Assembly (NCBI GenBank): GCA_018402255.1
Contig: JAGYIS010000009.1
Location: forward strand, 248,001 to 312,000
From: Marinobacter sp.
Lineage (GTDB): Bacteria > Pseudomonadota > Gammaproteobacteria > Pseudomonadales > Oleiphilaceae
Direction: 5' to 3'
DNA: 64,000 nt
The stretch's first letter is position 1. Each line of letters opens with the position of its first letter. The notes under the pieces were generated by a model. That model did no database searches and had not been told where the DNA came from. It saw nothing but the letters and a program-made list of their open reading frames with translations. The position numbers were made by a program, and so were the translations under genes. This document shows, in pieces, positions 56,835-64,000 of the stretch.

Positions 56835-57677
56835 TCTGCAAATAAAGTTAACGGGGTCCATTTGGCAATGATCGCCAATGGCCCCCTTCAATGAAAATAG
56901 TTTCGGCGATCTTCTAAATTCGAATAGGCGGTACAGTTGAAACTGACTCTGGAAGTCCGACGAGAAGGAAACCTCGTTTCGAGAAGCATAAAATGGGGTT
57001 TCTTTTGCAAACGCTGTAGTTTTGACTTCAATAAAGCGCTCTTCACCAGATGTCTCAAACGACAGGATGTCAAAGCCCAGTCCGTCGCCTCGTGATTCTG
57101 CAACATGTTCTATACGGTTCGCTAATGTGGTTTTTCCTGCTGAGCGAAGGCGGTATTCCTCATACTCCAGAGCCAGCAATTCTCCTGCGTTTCCGAGGGC
57201 TGAGTTCCGGGCTTCCTGTGCCACATAATCTCGTTTTGAGGCAATGCGATTTGGGGAGTAGGTCGATAGTGGCTCTCTTACTTCTGTAGCGGGGGTGGGA
57301 GCATCAACTACAAAGCGTGAGAACTCGATTGTGCTGGGAACAATCGCTGGCTGTGCGACGGCGGCTTGGGAAACGCGATCAAACTCTGGATGTGAATTGA
57401 TCCAGTCCTCAACATAGGTTGCGAGGGCTACCTGATAGTTTCCCCGGGGTTTATAGCCTGGTATCCAAAAACAATTCAGATCCCGTAATACAGCACTAAT
57501 ATTTTGGTGCTTTAGCTCAACGGCAGCGTTACTTCGATTATTCAGTTTTTGAAGCAATCCACGCCGGTGAGCGCTTTTGTTATAGCGCTGACCTGCAAGC
57601 TCAAGGGTTAACATTTTCATGTAGTCTGCGACGGTGAGAGCTACCTCTTCGTTGCTCCAACTATCTGATCTAGACAT
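56826..57677 (-). CDS. DUF3883 domain, PD-(D/E)XK nuclease-like protein
   Basis: It is 283 aa. Residues 9-95 form a conserved helical module (YMKMLTLELAGQRYNKSAHRRGLL, VELKHQNISAVL, IPGYKPRGNYQ) which I have seen attached to several nuclease domains. Residues 160-255 are DUF3883: GNAGELLALEYE with Glu166, then Asp203 in GFDILSFE and Glu217-Val-Lys219 in FIEVKT, the E-D-ExK layout of restriction-type nucleases. Base composition is AT-richer than neighbours, suggesting transfer. Start 57677 follows GGAG. Divergent from a methyltransferase-HNH fusion; a defence role is plausible, unproven. Confidence 0.8.
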   Translation of the reverse strand: MSRSDSWSNEEVALTVADYMKMLTLELAGQRYNKSAHRRGLLQKLNNRSNAAVELKHQNISAVLRDLNCFWIPGYKPRGNYQVALATYVEDWINSHPEFDRVSQAAVAQPAIVPSTIEFSRFVVDAPTPATEVREPLSTYSPNRIASKRDYVAQEARNSALGNAGELLALEYEEYRLRSAGKTTLANRIEHVAESRGDGLGFDILSFETSGEERFIEVKTTAFAKETPFYASRNEVSFSSDFQSQFQLYRLFEFRRSPKLFSLKGAIGDHCQMDPVNFICRLR

Positions 57678-57829
57678 AAAGAAAACTCCATCACTATCGC
57701 TACTTCGATTTAGATCTTATCCTGACTGAGTTATAAGGACATCACAAATAATGTGGCTACCTACTTTCTGTTATGCTCCATTAAATATCATCCAAATTGT
57801 CAGCTCGTAGGCCACGGAAATCGTCGTTA

Positions 57830-59512
57830 ATGACAGTCTCTTCCTACAACAAAAACGCCCAAAAATTCTTCTCCCAATACCAGTCCCTGACCTTCGAACA
57901 GGTCCACAGTGACTGGTTCCCCCAGTTGGATAAGAAAGCCGGTCTCGCGCTCGATGTAGGCGCCGGCAGCGGCCGTGATGCGCTGGCACTGGCGGAGCGT
58001 GGCTGGGATGTGGTGGCGGTGGAGCCGGCGGCGGAGTTGCGTCGCCTGGGCGAGGCGGCAACGGCTCATGGCAGTATCCAGTGGGTGGATGATTCTCTGC
58101 CAGACCTGAGTGAAATCCGCAAACTCAGTTACCGGTTTGATCTGGTGCTGGCGTCTGCGGTTTGGATGCATCTTCCGCCCACATCCCGGGAGCGGGCGTT
58201 CCGCATTTTAACGGAGCTGCTGGCACCGTCCGGAATGTTGGTCATCACCCTGCGCCACGGGCCGGGTGATGGTGAACGCCAGTTTTACGAAGTCACCAAA
58301 GCCGAACTGGACAGCTTTGCCCGCCACCGAGCGGTTATGCCGGTGCCTTTGCCGGATACACCTCGGGCAGACCAGCTCAAGCGTGCTGATGTGTGGTGGG
58401 AAACCGCCGTATACCGTCTGCCGGATGATGGCACGGGAGCACTGCCCACGTTGCGGCATATCATCATCAACGACAACAAATCCTCCACGTACAAATTGGG
58501 CTTGCTGCGAACCCTGGTGCGCATGGCAGACAGTGCGCCGGGGTTGGTACTGAACCGCTCCGATGATTGGGTAGAGCTGCCGCTTGGGGCAGTGGGGCTG
58601 TTCTGGATCATGCTCTATCACCCGCTGGTGCTGAAGCATCACCTGCGGCAGGCGCCGGGTTCCCGTGGGTTGAGCTTTGCCGGGAATGATTTCTACGAGC
58701 TCGGCAAACTGTCGCCGTTGGATTTTCGAGTAGGCTTGTCGCTGTCGGCGGAGGTTGCGCCGGTGGTTATGCGGGCTATCAAACTGGCGGCTTCGAACAT
58801 TCTCAAGAATCCCGCTCACTTCACTACCTGGCCGGGTACCAATCGCCAGATTTTTGAGGGCGGCACCAGCCGGGTGATTATTCGCAATGAGGCAGTTCGG
58901 CTGGATAAGGAAACCCTCGCTCGGTTCGGGCGTTTCCGCGTGCCAGCCATGTTGTGGGATACCTTCAGCCGTTATGCCTGCTGGGTGGAGCCGGCCATTG
59001 TGAATGAATGGATCAACCTGATGGGTAGTTGGGAAGCCCGCTATTCAACTGAAACCTACCATCAGGCCCTGCAGTGGGTGGAAGGGCGGCGTGACACTTC
59101 CGTGGTGCGCAAGCTGGTGGAGCAGCAGCTTACTGCCGGGCCGGTGGAGTGCGTCTGGACTGCACGAGACCTTTCCCGCACCCGCTACGATATCGACCAC
59201 TGTTTTCCCTGGTCCCGCTGGAACAATAACGATCTCTGGAACCTGTTGCCGGCTTCTCACACCGCCAATGCAGCGAAGTCTGAAAAGCTGCCGGCGGATT
59301 CTTTGCTGAAACAGGCTCGGCCCCGGATGGTCGAATGGTGGGAGCACGCCATTATCGGCACCGAGCGTGAGCAGCAGTTCTTTTCGGAAGCGGAAGCCGC
59401 GTTGCCGTTGCTGGGAGATGGCCGCTCGGTAGACAGTGTGTTTGAAGGGATGTTGCAACAGCGTTTGCGGCTAAAGACTAATTTGCAGCTGGCGGAGTGG
59501 CTGGGGGGTTAG
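57830..59512 (+). CDS. Fusion of class I SAM methyltransferase and HNH endonuclease
   Basis: It is 560 aa. Residues 1-190 are a methyltransferase: SAM motif LDVGAGSGRD at 41-50, VVAVEPAAELR, and FDLVLASAVWMHLP. Residues 200-430 form a linker or sensor region of unknown fold (RHIIINDNKSSTYKLGLLRTL, GTSRVIIRNEAVRLDK). Near residues 453-486 comes an HNH motif, YDIDHCFPWSRW, NNDLWNLLPASHTANAAKSEK. It lacks a DNA-methyltransferase NPPY motif, so the methyl acceptor is unclear. ATG 57830 is preferred to TTG 57797. Possible modification/cleavage enzyme. Confidence 0.8.
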   Translation: MTVSSYNKNAQKFFSQYQSLTFEQVHSDWFPQLDKKAGLALDVGAGSGRDALALAERGWDVVAVEPAAELRRLGEAATAHGSIQWVDDSLPDLSEIRKLSYRFDLVLASAVWMHLPPTSRERAFRILTELLAPSGMLVITLRHGPGDGERQFYEVTKAELDSFARHRAVMPVPLPDTPRADQLKRADVWWETAVYRLPDDGTGALPTLRHIIINDNKSSTYKLGLLRTLVRMADSAPGLVLNRSDDWVELPLGAVGLFWIMLYHPLVLKHHLRQAPGSRGLSFAGNDFYELGKLSPLDFRVGLSLSAEVAPVVMRAIKLAASNILKNPAHFTTWPGTNRQIFEGGTSRVIIRNEAVRLDKETLARFGRFRVPAMLWDTFSRYACWVEPAIVNEWINLMGSWEARYSTETYHQALQWVEGRRDTSVVRKLVEQQLTAGPVECVWTARDLSRTRYDIDHCFPWSRWNNNDLWNLLPASHTANAAKSEKLPADSLLKQARPRMVEWWEHAIIGTEREQQFFSEAEAALPLLGDGRSVDSVFEGMLQQRLRLKTNLQLAEWLGG

Positions 59513-59521
59513 ATGGCCGGT

Positions 59522-59549
59522 TTGCCTTTTTTAAAAACGTATATACAAT
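59522..59549 (+). promoter_or_regulatory. Promoter before the ribbon-helix-helix gene
   Basis: TTGCCT at 59522-59527 and TACAAT at 59544-59549 are spaced by 16 bases, starting just after the stop of the fusion gene. The RHH start is 49 bases past the -10. Confidence 0.5.
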
Positions 59550-59597
59550 GTAAATATCTTTCAGCCCTGAGCTTCATTCTCACCAGGAGTATCCGCA

Positions 59598-59792
59598 GTG
59601 ACTGATAGTCCAAAAAAGGTGAAACCAAAAAAGGTGAAGCCCAACAAGAAAGATAGCCAGCTGCTGATTCGCATCAGCAGTACCGAGCGCGAGCAGTTTA
59701 TTGAGTTGTGTGAAGAGCTGGATACCAGCGCCGCTCGCGAAATCAGGCAGTTTATTCGTGGGTTTATCAAGAAGAACAAGCCCGCAAACTAG
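59598..59792 (+). CDS. Small ribbon-helix-helix-like protein
   Basis: It is 64 aa with GTG start and CAGGAG eight bases upstream. The basic N-terminus contains a duplicated KKVKP from a 15-base tandem repeat. The rest, SQLLIRISSTEREQFIELCEELDTSAAREIRQFIRGFI, looks like one strand and two helices of a ribbon-helix-helix DNA-binding protein. A 38-aa basic ORF follows after 25 bases. Regulation of neighbours is plausible but untested. Confidence 0.7.
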   Translation: MTDSPKKVKPKKVKPNKKDSQLLIRISSTEREQFIELCEELDTSAAREIRQFIRGFIKKNKPAN

Positions 59793-59817
59793 CCGCGATA
59801 ATGCCCAGGAGGCAATT

Positions 59818-59934
59818 ATGTCTAAGAAAGTTGAGAAAAACCTGAAGAAGAAGATCAATGCGCGTAAGGCCAAGATCGAGAAGCACGAAGCCAAGCTCAA
59901 GTCGCTGAAGAAGAAGCTGAAGAAAGCATCCTGA
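59818..59934 (+). CDS. 38-aa lysine-rich helical protein
   Basis: The reading frame begins MSKKVEKNLKKKINARKAK and ends LKKKLKKAS, over 40% Lys, with a heptad-like pattern suggesting a coiled coil. A perfect AGGAGG lies five bases upstream of the ATG, strong evidence for translation. It follows the ribbon-helix-helix gene by 25 bases. A nucleic-acid-binding role is a guess from charge. Confidence 0.6.
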   Translation: MSKKVEKNLKKKINARKAKIEKHEAKLKSLKKKLKKAS

Positions 59935-59943
59935 TGCACTGGC

Positions 59944-59963
59944 GGGCCGCCTGTGTGCGGCCC
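59944..59963. terminator. Hairpin after small basic ORFs
   Basis: GGGCCGC and GCGGCCC form a 7-bp stem with a six-base loop, but no T-run follows. It lies between the 38-aa gene and the convergent binding-protein-like gene. A weak or factor-helped terminator. Confidence 0.4.
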
Positions 59964-59989
59964 GTTGAATTCATGCAATTTTTCCTGGC

Positions 59990-60697
59990 TCAATCCGAAA
60001 GGCTGTCGTTAACCACCTTTTCCAGGATCCGTCGTTTCACGCCATTGCTGTCCAGGTGCTCCAGTACGGCTGCTAGATCCAACGCAAGACCCTGGTGGCG
60101 TCGGTTCAGGTAGTGGTAGAGCTCGAATTCGACGACCGGCTCCGGCAGAACCGTCAGGTCTTGCCAGTCACTGCGAGCCAGTGGCGAAATCCCTTCAATA
60201 TCAGCAATCAGCGCCATGGCGACTCGCCCATGCTTCAGGAGCTTGCGCATCTGGTCATAATCTTCCGCATGAACCGGTTCCATACCAAGCGCTTCGGCGG
60301 TGACTTCTGAGATGATCACGCCTCTGCGCACGGCCACCATTAAGGGCGGAGTAGAGGGTTGGGGCATTGCCTTAACGTTCGGGACATTAAATACGGCGTG
60401 TAGCCGGCCCCGCAGCAGTGGGTAGGGCGCCTTGACCAGGTTGGAGTAATCCCGGGCGACGGTATCAATGCGGAACAGGTCGCCATCTACCTGCCCCGAA
60501 TCCGCCAGTAATAATGCCCGGCGTGATGGAGCAATCACCGTGTCGATGCTTATGCCGAGATGGTCATAAGCGATTTCGAGCAGCTGCACCGCCAACCGGG
60601 TACTGGGAATGTCATCGATAACGGCAATCGTCAGTTTTTTCGGATGGGTATCTGCGCTTGCATTGCTTGTCCCAAGCGCGATTAGCAAGTAGCACAA
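59990..60697 (-). CDS. Periplasmic substrate-binding-protein-like gene, signal peptide frame-broken
   Basis: The open frame of 235 aa has the two-lobed solute-binding fold: KLTIAVIDDIPSTRLAVQLLEIAYDHLGI, VDGDLFRID, MVAVRRGVIIS, ending near VVNDSL. The signal peptide is split: ATG 60719 reads MRSTTGILVLLA, and the rest (IALGTSNASADTH) continues in this frame if one base is dropped in TTAGC near 60681-60683. Corrected, the gene is 59990-60719, about 242 aa. Stand-alone proteins of this class are often sensors without a transporter; none is next to it. Confidence 0.7.
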   Translation of the reverse strand: MCYLLIALGTSNASADTHPKKLTIAVIDDIPSTRLAVQLLEIAYDHLGISIDTVIAPSRRALLLADSGQVDGDLFRIDTVARDYSNLVKAPYPLLRGRLHAVFNVPNVKAMPQPSTPPLMVAVRRGVIISEVTAEALGMEPVHAEDYDQMRKLLKHGRVAMALIADIEGISPLARSDWQDLTVLPEPVVEFELYHYLNRRHQGLALDLAAVLEHLDSNGVKRRILEKVVNDSLSD

Positions 60698-60803
60698 GAA
60701 TGCCGGTTGTAGACCTCATAGATTCCCATTCTTCCGTTGAAGGGCTTTCTCACATACTAGTCAAAAATCAGTAAACCACCTGTTTGTTTATGTTAACCAA
60801 AAT

Positions 60804-60858
60804 CGGGGTCAGACCCGCGAACATGTAGCCGTGGCAAATGTCCGCGGGTCTGACCCGT
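60804..60858. repeat. REP-like hairpin C, perfect arms
   Basis: GGGTCAGACCCGCG (60806-60819) pairs perfectly with CGCGGGTCTGACCC (60843-60856), with ACAT/ATGT inside. It is the cleanest hairpin of the family and lies 11 bases after the secDF stop. Confidence 0.85.
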
Positions 60859-60865
60859 TTTGAGG

Positions 60866-63172
60866 TTATGGGATCAGTTCCAGTTCTTTGCGCATTTCCT
60901 CGGTGGTGGGTCGCAGTTGGGCCAGGCCTTTCCGGGTTCGGCGTTCGCTCAGGTAGTAAAGAATGGGCGAGGCGATGAACACGGAGGAGCTGGTGCCGAT
61001 CACGATGCCGAATAGCATGGGCAGGGCGAAGCTGGAGACGGCGGCACCGCCGGCGATGCCCATGGGCAACAGTGCCAGGAAGGTGGTCACGGAGGTGAAC
61101 ACGGTTCGGGTGAGGGTGGAGGAGATGCTGCGGTTGAGCAGGTCCAGCATGGGTATGTCCGGCGTTTGCCGCAGGTTTTCCCGTATTCGGTCGAACACCA
61201 CCACTTTGTCGTTCACGGAATACCCGATCAGTGCCAGCAAAGCGGCCACGGCGGTCAGGTTGAATTCCACACCGGCCAGGGCGAAGAAGCCGATGGTTTT
61301 GGTGAGGTCCAGGGCGATGGTGATGGTGGCGGCCAGGGCGAAATGGGATTCAAAGCGAATCCACAGGTAGGCCAGCATGCCAGCGCCGGCCAGCAGGATG
61401 GCCAGGATGGTGGCATCGCTGAAGCCTCCGCTGACTTTCGGGCCGACCACGTCCACTTTCGGGAAGCTGGCATCCGGTTGCAGGCTGGTGACGGCGGATT
61501 TCAGGGCGTCTACCGGGTGGGCCGAGCCTGCGTTGGAGCTGGCATCCGCCGGCAGCCGGATCAGGAAATCACCGTCCTGGCCGAACTCCTGAATGGACGC
61601 AGCGCCCAGTTGCTGGCTTTGCAGCGTTGTTCGCAACTCGTCTACGGAGACGGAAGGCGCGCGCACTTCCACCAGGGTGCCGCCGGTGAAATCCACGCCG
61701 TAATCCAGGCCCGGTTGAATGAACAGGGCGATGGAGGCAACCGACAGAACGCCAGACAGTACCAGGCCAAGCACTCGGCCCTTCATGAAGTTGACGCCCC
61801 GTTCGCTCAGGCGATCCAGCCAGGCAAAGCCTGCGATGGTGAGCGGCTCCCGCTCCCGGCCCTTGATCCACCATTCCATGATCAGGCGGTTGAAGGCCAC
61901 GGCAGTGAACAGGGAGGTGAGCAAACCGATGCCGATGGTTACCGCGAAGCCTTTTACCGGGCCGCTGCCGAACATAAACAGCAGGCTAACGGCAATCAGG
62001 GTGGTCACGTTGGAATCCAGAATGGTGCTGTAGGCACGGCCGAAACCTTCCCGCAGCGCCATCCAGGCGACTTTGCCTTTGCGGGATTCTTCCCGGATGC
62101 GTTCGTTGATCAGGATGTTGGCATCGACCGCCATGCCAATGGTGAGGATGATACCGGCAATGCCGGGCAGGGTCAGGGTGGCGCCGAGTATGCTGAGCAG
62201 CCCCAGAACCAGGCCGATGTTGATGGCCAGGCCGGTACAGGCGATCAATCCCCAGCGGCCGTAGATGCCAAGCATGAAGGCGATCACCATTGCGGCGCCC
62301 AGCAGGCCGGTGCTCACCCCCATGGCGATGGCATCGCTGCCGAGGTCCGGGCCTACGGTGCGTTCTTCTATGACCTGCAGAGGGGCGGGCAGGGCGCCGG
62401 CTCTCAGCAACAGCGCGAGGTTGCTTGCCTCGGCCGTGGTGAAGGAGCCGCTGATTTCGCCGCTGCCGCCGGCGATGACGCTGCGAATGACCGGTGCAGT
62501 GATGACATGGTTATCCAGAACAATGGCCAGTGGTCGGCCGATGTTCTGGCGGGTCATGTCGCCGAACAGGCGGGTGCCCTCGGAGTCGAGTTTGAAGTTG
62601 ACCACCGGTTCGGTGGTGTCCTGGTTGAAGGCCATCTGGGCATCGCTGATGTGCTCGCCCTGCATGGCTACCCGCTTCTCCAGCACGTATTCCTGTTCGC
62701 CGGTGGCGTCGGTTAGCCGGAGAACAGCGGAGCGCCGGCTTTCATCCGGCCTGGCAACCCAGTGGAAGGTCATCTGGGCGGTGGTGCCCAGCAGCTCCCG
62801 GATATGGGCCGGGTCGGCCACGCCGGGCATCTGCACCAGGATATGATTCTTGCCCTGGCGGGTAATGCTGGGCTCCACCAGGCCGGTTTCGTCCAGGCGC
62901 CTGCGTACTACTTCCAGGCTGCGTTCTACGGCATCCTTGAGGAGCAGGTCTTCGGGTTGGCCAGGGTTGTTGGCGAGCAGTTCGGTGGCGTCAACTTCCA
63001 GCAGCAGGTGCGAGCCGCCCTGCAAGTCGAGCCCGAGGGCAAGGGTGTTCTCCAGGTACCAGTCCGGGAACTTGTCGGCCACGCTGGCCGGCAACAGATT
63101 CGGCATTGCGCTCAGCAGCCCGAGCACAATCACCAGGCCATACACCATGGCCCGTGAACGTAATGATTTCAT
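60866..63172 (-). CDS. Fused SecD-SecF protein-export subunit
   Basis: It is 768 aa. The first half is SecD: GLDLQGGSHLLLEVD, a periplasmic P1 domain, and six helices (VIAFMLGIYGRWGLI, IAGIILTIGMAVDANILINERIREE). The second half is SecF from about 470: LDYGVDFTGGTLVEV and five more helices (AYLWIRFESHFALAA, FNLTAVAALLALIGYSVNDKVVVFDRIREN). SecDF uses the proton gradient to pull secreted proteins out of SecYEG. Most gammaproteobacteria encode SecD and SecF separately beside yajC, so this is probably an extra copy. Start ATG follows AAGGA. Confidence 0.92.
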   Translation of the reverse strand: MKSLRSRAMVYGLVIVLGLLSAMPNLLPASVADKFPDWYLENTLALGLDLQGGSHLLLEVDATELLANNPGQPEDLLLKDAVERSLEVVRRRLDETGLVEPSITRQGKNHILVQMPGVADPAHIRELLGTTAQMTFHWVARPDESRRSAVLRLTDATGEQEYVLEKRVAMQGEHISDAQMAFNQDTTEPVVNFKLDSEGTRLFGDMTRQNIGRPLAIVLDNHVITAPVIRSVIAGGSGEISGSFTTAEASNLALLLRAGALPAPLQVIEERTVGPDLGSDAIAMGVSTGLLGAAMVIAFMLGIYGRWGLIACTGLAINIGLVLGLLSILGATLTLPGIAGIILTIGMAVDANILINERIREESRKGKVAWMALREGFGRAYSTILDSNVTTLIAVSLLFMFGSGPVKGFAVTIGIGLLTSLFTAVAFNRLIMEWWIKGREREPLTIAGFAWLDRLSERGVNFMKGRVLGLVLSGVLSVASIALFIQPGLDYGVDFTGGTLVEVRAPSVSVDELRTTLQSQQLGAASIQEFGQDGDFLIRLPADASSNAGSAHPVDALKSAVTSLQPDASFPKVDVVGPKVSGGFSDATILAILLAGAGMLAYLWIRFESHFALAATITIALDLTKTIGFFALAGVEFNLTAVAALLALIGYSVNDKVVVFDRIRENLRQTPDIPMLDLLNRSISSTLTRTVFTSVTTFLALLPMGIAGGAAVSSFALPMLFGIVIGTSSSVFIASPILYYLSERRTRKGLAQLRPTTEEMRKELELIP

Positions 63173-63246
63173 CGGTAATCCTTGATAAACAGGGTCGCGT
63201 CCAGACGGGCGTTATCGCCGGTCTGCGTGATGTTCTGTGCAGGGGA

Positions 63247-63624
63247 TTACGCGATGGGCGGTGCCCGCAGGGGCGGCGTGGTGAAATCAGCGAGGGACGC
63301 TGCTCGCTCGGTGCGGTGATCGGCTGCCGGTACCGCAGAGCGGGACTGCGACCAGAGCACAGCGCCAAGAAGCCGGGCCAGGTGCTCCGGGGTGTCGATA
63401 AGGGGCTCGTCTTCCGCTGAGCCGGTTTCTGCCACCGCCAACGCCGGGTTGTGGCTGGCAACCACCAGATGGTCCAGGTGATTGATAACAACCTTGCCTG
63501 CCGGGCTCGGTTGGGCGTGCGCTTGGGTGATCGAACACAGAAGAACCAGCGCAAACACCGCCACGGCAAAGCAGGACGCCATCTGGCGCCAGGGCGTTAA
63601 CTGCGTTGCAAGGTTTCTGTTCAT
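63247..63624 (-). CDS. Small exported hypothetical protein
   Basis: It is 125 aa from the ATG at 63624. The signal peptide (MASCFAVAVFALVLLCSITQAHA) precedes a short polar region ending in a proline-rich tail (TTPPLRAPPIA). No family is recognised. Its only certain features are export and lack of membrane segments after the signal. secDF follows after 74 bases, so the two may be co-transcribed. An in-frame start at 63678 is possible. Confidence 0.5.
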   Translation of the reverse strand: MNRNLATQLTPWRQMASCFAVAVFALVLLCSITQAHAQPSPAGKVVINHLDHLVVASHNPALAVAETGSAEDEPLIDTPEHLARLLGAVLWSQSRSAVPAADHRTERAASLADFTTPPLRAPPIA

Positions 63625-63680
63625 GGAAATGTTCCCGGGAGGTTTCTGCATTATTGGGGCGGTGTCTCCGGGATTCAAGT

Positions 63681-63844
63681 TGGGGTCAGACCCCAGTTAC
63701 AAAGATGGCGAGGCAGGTTGGAGAATGGCGCTGGCAGAAGGGTGGGGTCGTACCCCCGCTTGGGGTACGACCCCTTTGTAGCCTGCTGGCGGATCAGACC
63801 CCGGTACATTTGGTGAGGGGAAATCTGTCGGGGGTCTGACCCCG
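63681..63844. repeat. Compound REP-like cluster D
   Basis: Three hairpin units follow one another. The middle one (63727-63787) is an inverted relative of copy A1 with arms GGGGTCGTACCCC/GGGGTACGACCCC, differing from A1 in both arms in a compensating way. The outer units carry TGGGGTCAGACCCCA and ACCCCGGTACATTTGG...GGGGTCTGACCCC. It separates the small exported gene from the PLP enzyme. Confidence 0.8.
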
Positions 63845-63846
63845 AA

Positions 63847-64000
63847 TCAGGACAGAGCCTGATTTAGGTCGGCGATCAGGTCTTCGGCGTCTTCCAGGCC
63901 GACGGACAGGCGCAGCATGCCGTCGCCGATGCCGCGTTTGACGCGTTCTTCCCGGCTCAGGCCATGATGGCTGGTGGCGCTGGGTTGGCTGACCAGGCTT
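63847..64000 (-). CDS. Cys/Met metabolism PLP-dependent enzyme, C-terminal fragment
   Basis: Only the last 50 residues lie in the window: SLVSQPSATSHHGLSREERV, then GIGDGMLRLSVGLEDAEDLI, LNQALS and the stop. This is the conserved end of the cystathionine gamma-synthase / O-succinylhomoserine sulfhydrylase / methionine gamma-lyase family. Which member it is cannot be decided from the fragment. The stop abuts REP cluster D. Confidence 0.85.
   Translation of the reverse strand, partial: SLVSQPSATSHHGLSREERVKRGIGDGMLRLSVGLEDAEDLIADLNQALS

Noticed and set aside
61166..62716. 516-aa open frame on the plus strand inside secDF
   Set aside because: Gln/Gly/Asp-rich low-complexity translation antisense to a clear SecDF; no start signal.
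36444..63844. CRISPR array
   Set aside because: Copies are dispersed, palindromic and not separated by uniform spacers; no cas genes.

Overview
The window looks like chromosome of a marine gammaproteobacterium close to Marinobacter. Four things suggest this: a complete Na+-translocating NADH:quinone reductase operon, a 180-kDa-class NAD-glutamate dehydrogenase, a PsrA regulator, and a gene order (nqr, gap, mfd, csiV, mtip, psrA, with sthA and a GDPD beyond nqr) that I recall from Pseudomonas aeruginosa. The assignment rests on protein recognition and remembered synteny, not on a search. I see no rRNA, tRNA, insertion sequence, prophage or CRISPR array.

Layout. 1-3.3 kb: minus-strand MoxR / DUF58 / DUF4381 / VWA operon, the last gene cut by the window edge. 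3.4-12.5 kb: gdhB, carbonic anhydrase, a tiny ORF behind a 16-bp palindrome, two related rRNA guanine-N2 methyltransferases (RsmC and RlmG types) with a likely antisense sRNA between them, then ribE. 12.6-22.8 kb: a membrane protein, psrA with its own operator, an L,D-transpeptidase, a frameshifted mscS, mtip, csiV, mfd and gap. 23.1-31.8 kb: nqrABCDEF-apbE-nqrM, then sthA. 31.9-36.4 kb: minus-strand GDPD, DAHP synthase, TerB, transaldolase and dusA. 36.4-41.9 kb: a catabolic island of Tsx-like porin, CaiB-type CoA-transferase, citryl-CoA-lyase-like protein, VOC protein and alpha/beta hydrolase with a divergent LysR, bracketed by REP-like palindromes. 42-47.7 kb: rlmA, a RIO kinase and an SbcD/SbcC-like pair. 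47.9-53.7 kb: three exported proteins of unknown role, then ydbH-ynbE-ydbL. 53.7-56.8 kb: small metabolic genes. 56.8-59.9 kb: an accessory patch with a DUF3883 nuclease-like protein divergent from a methyltransferase-HNH fusion, then two tiny basic proteins. 60-64 kb: a periplasmic binding-protein-like gene, a fused SecDF, a small exported protein and the end of a Cys/Met PLP enzyme.

How genes work together. ApbE and NqrM mature the Nqr complex encoded just upstream (flavin attachment to NqrB and NqrC, iron delivery). SthA balances NADH and NADPH made by central metabolism (GapDH, GdhB, transaldolase). The CoA-transferase / lyase / hydrolase / porin run reads as one transcription unit for uptake and CoA-dependent cleavage of an unknown acid, controlled by the divergent LysR.

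Two window-wide features stand out. First, five genes (mscS, nqrE, the DAHP synthase, the gamma-glutamylcyclotransferase-like gene, the binding-protein-like gene) each look out of frame by one base, mostly as if one base were extra. Sequencing or assembly error is the simplest explanation. Second, a family of REP-like hairpins built on GGGGTCWGACCCC occurs at four loci; one two-arm pair shows compensatory changes, and one copy supplies the last codons of a LysR gene.
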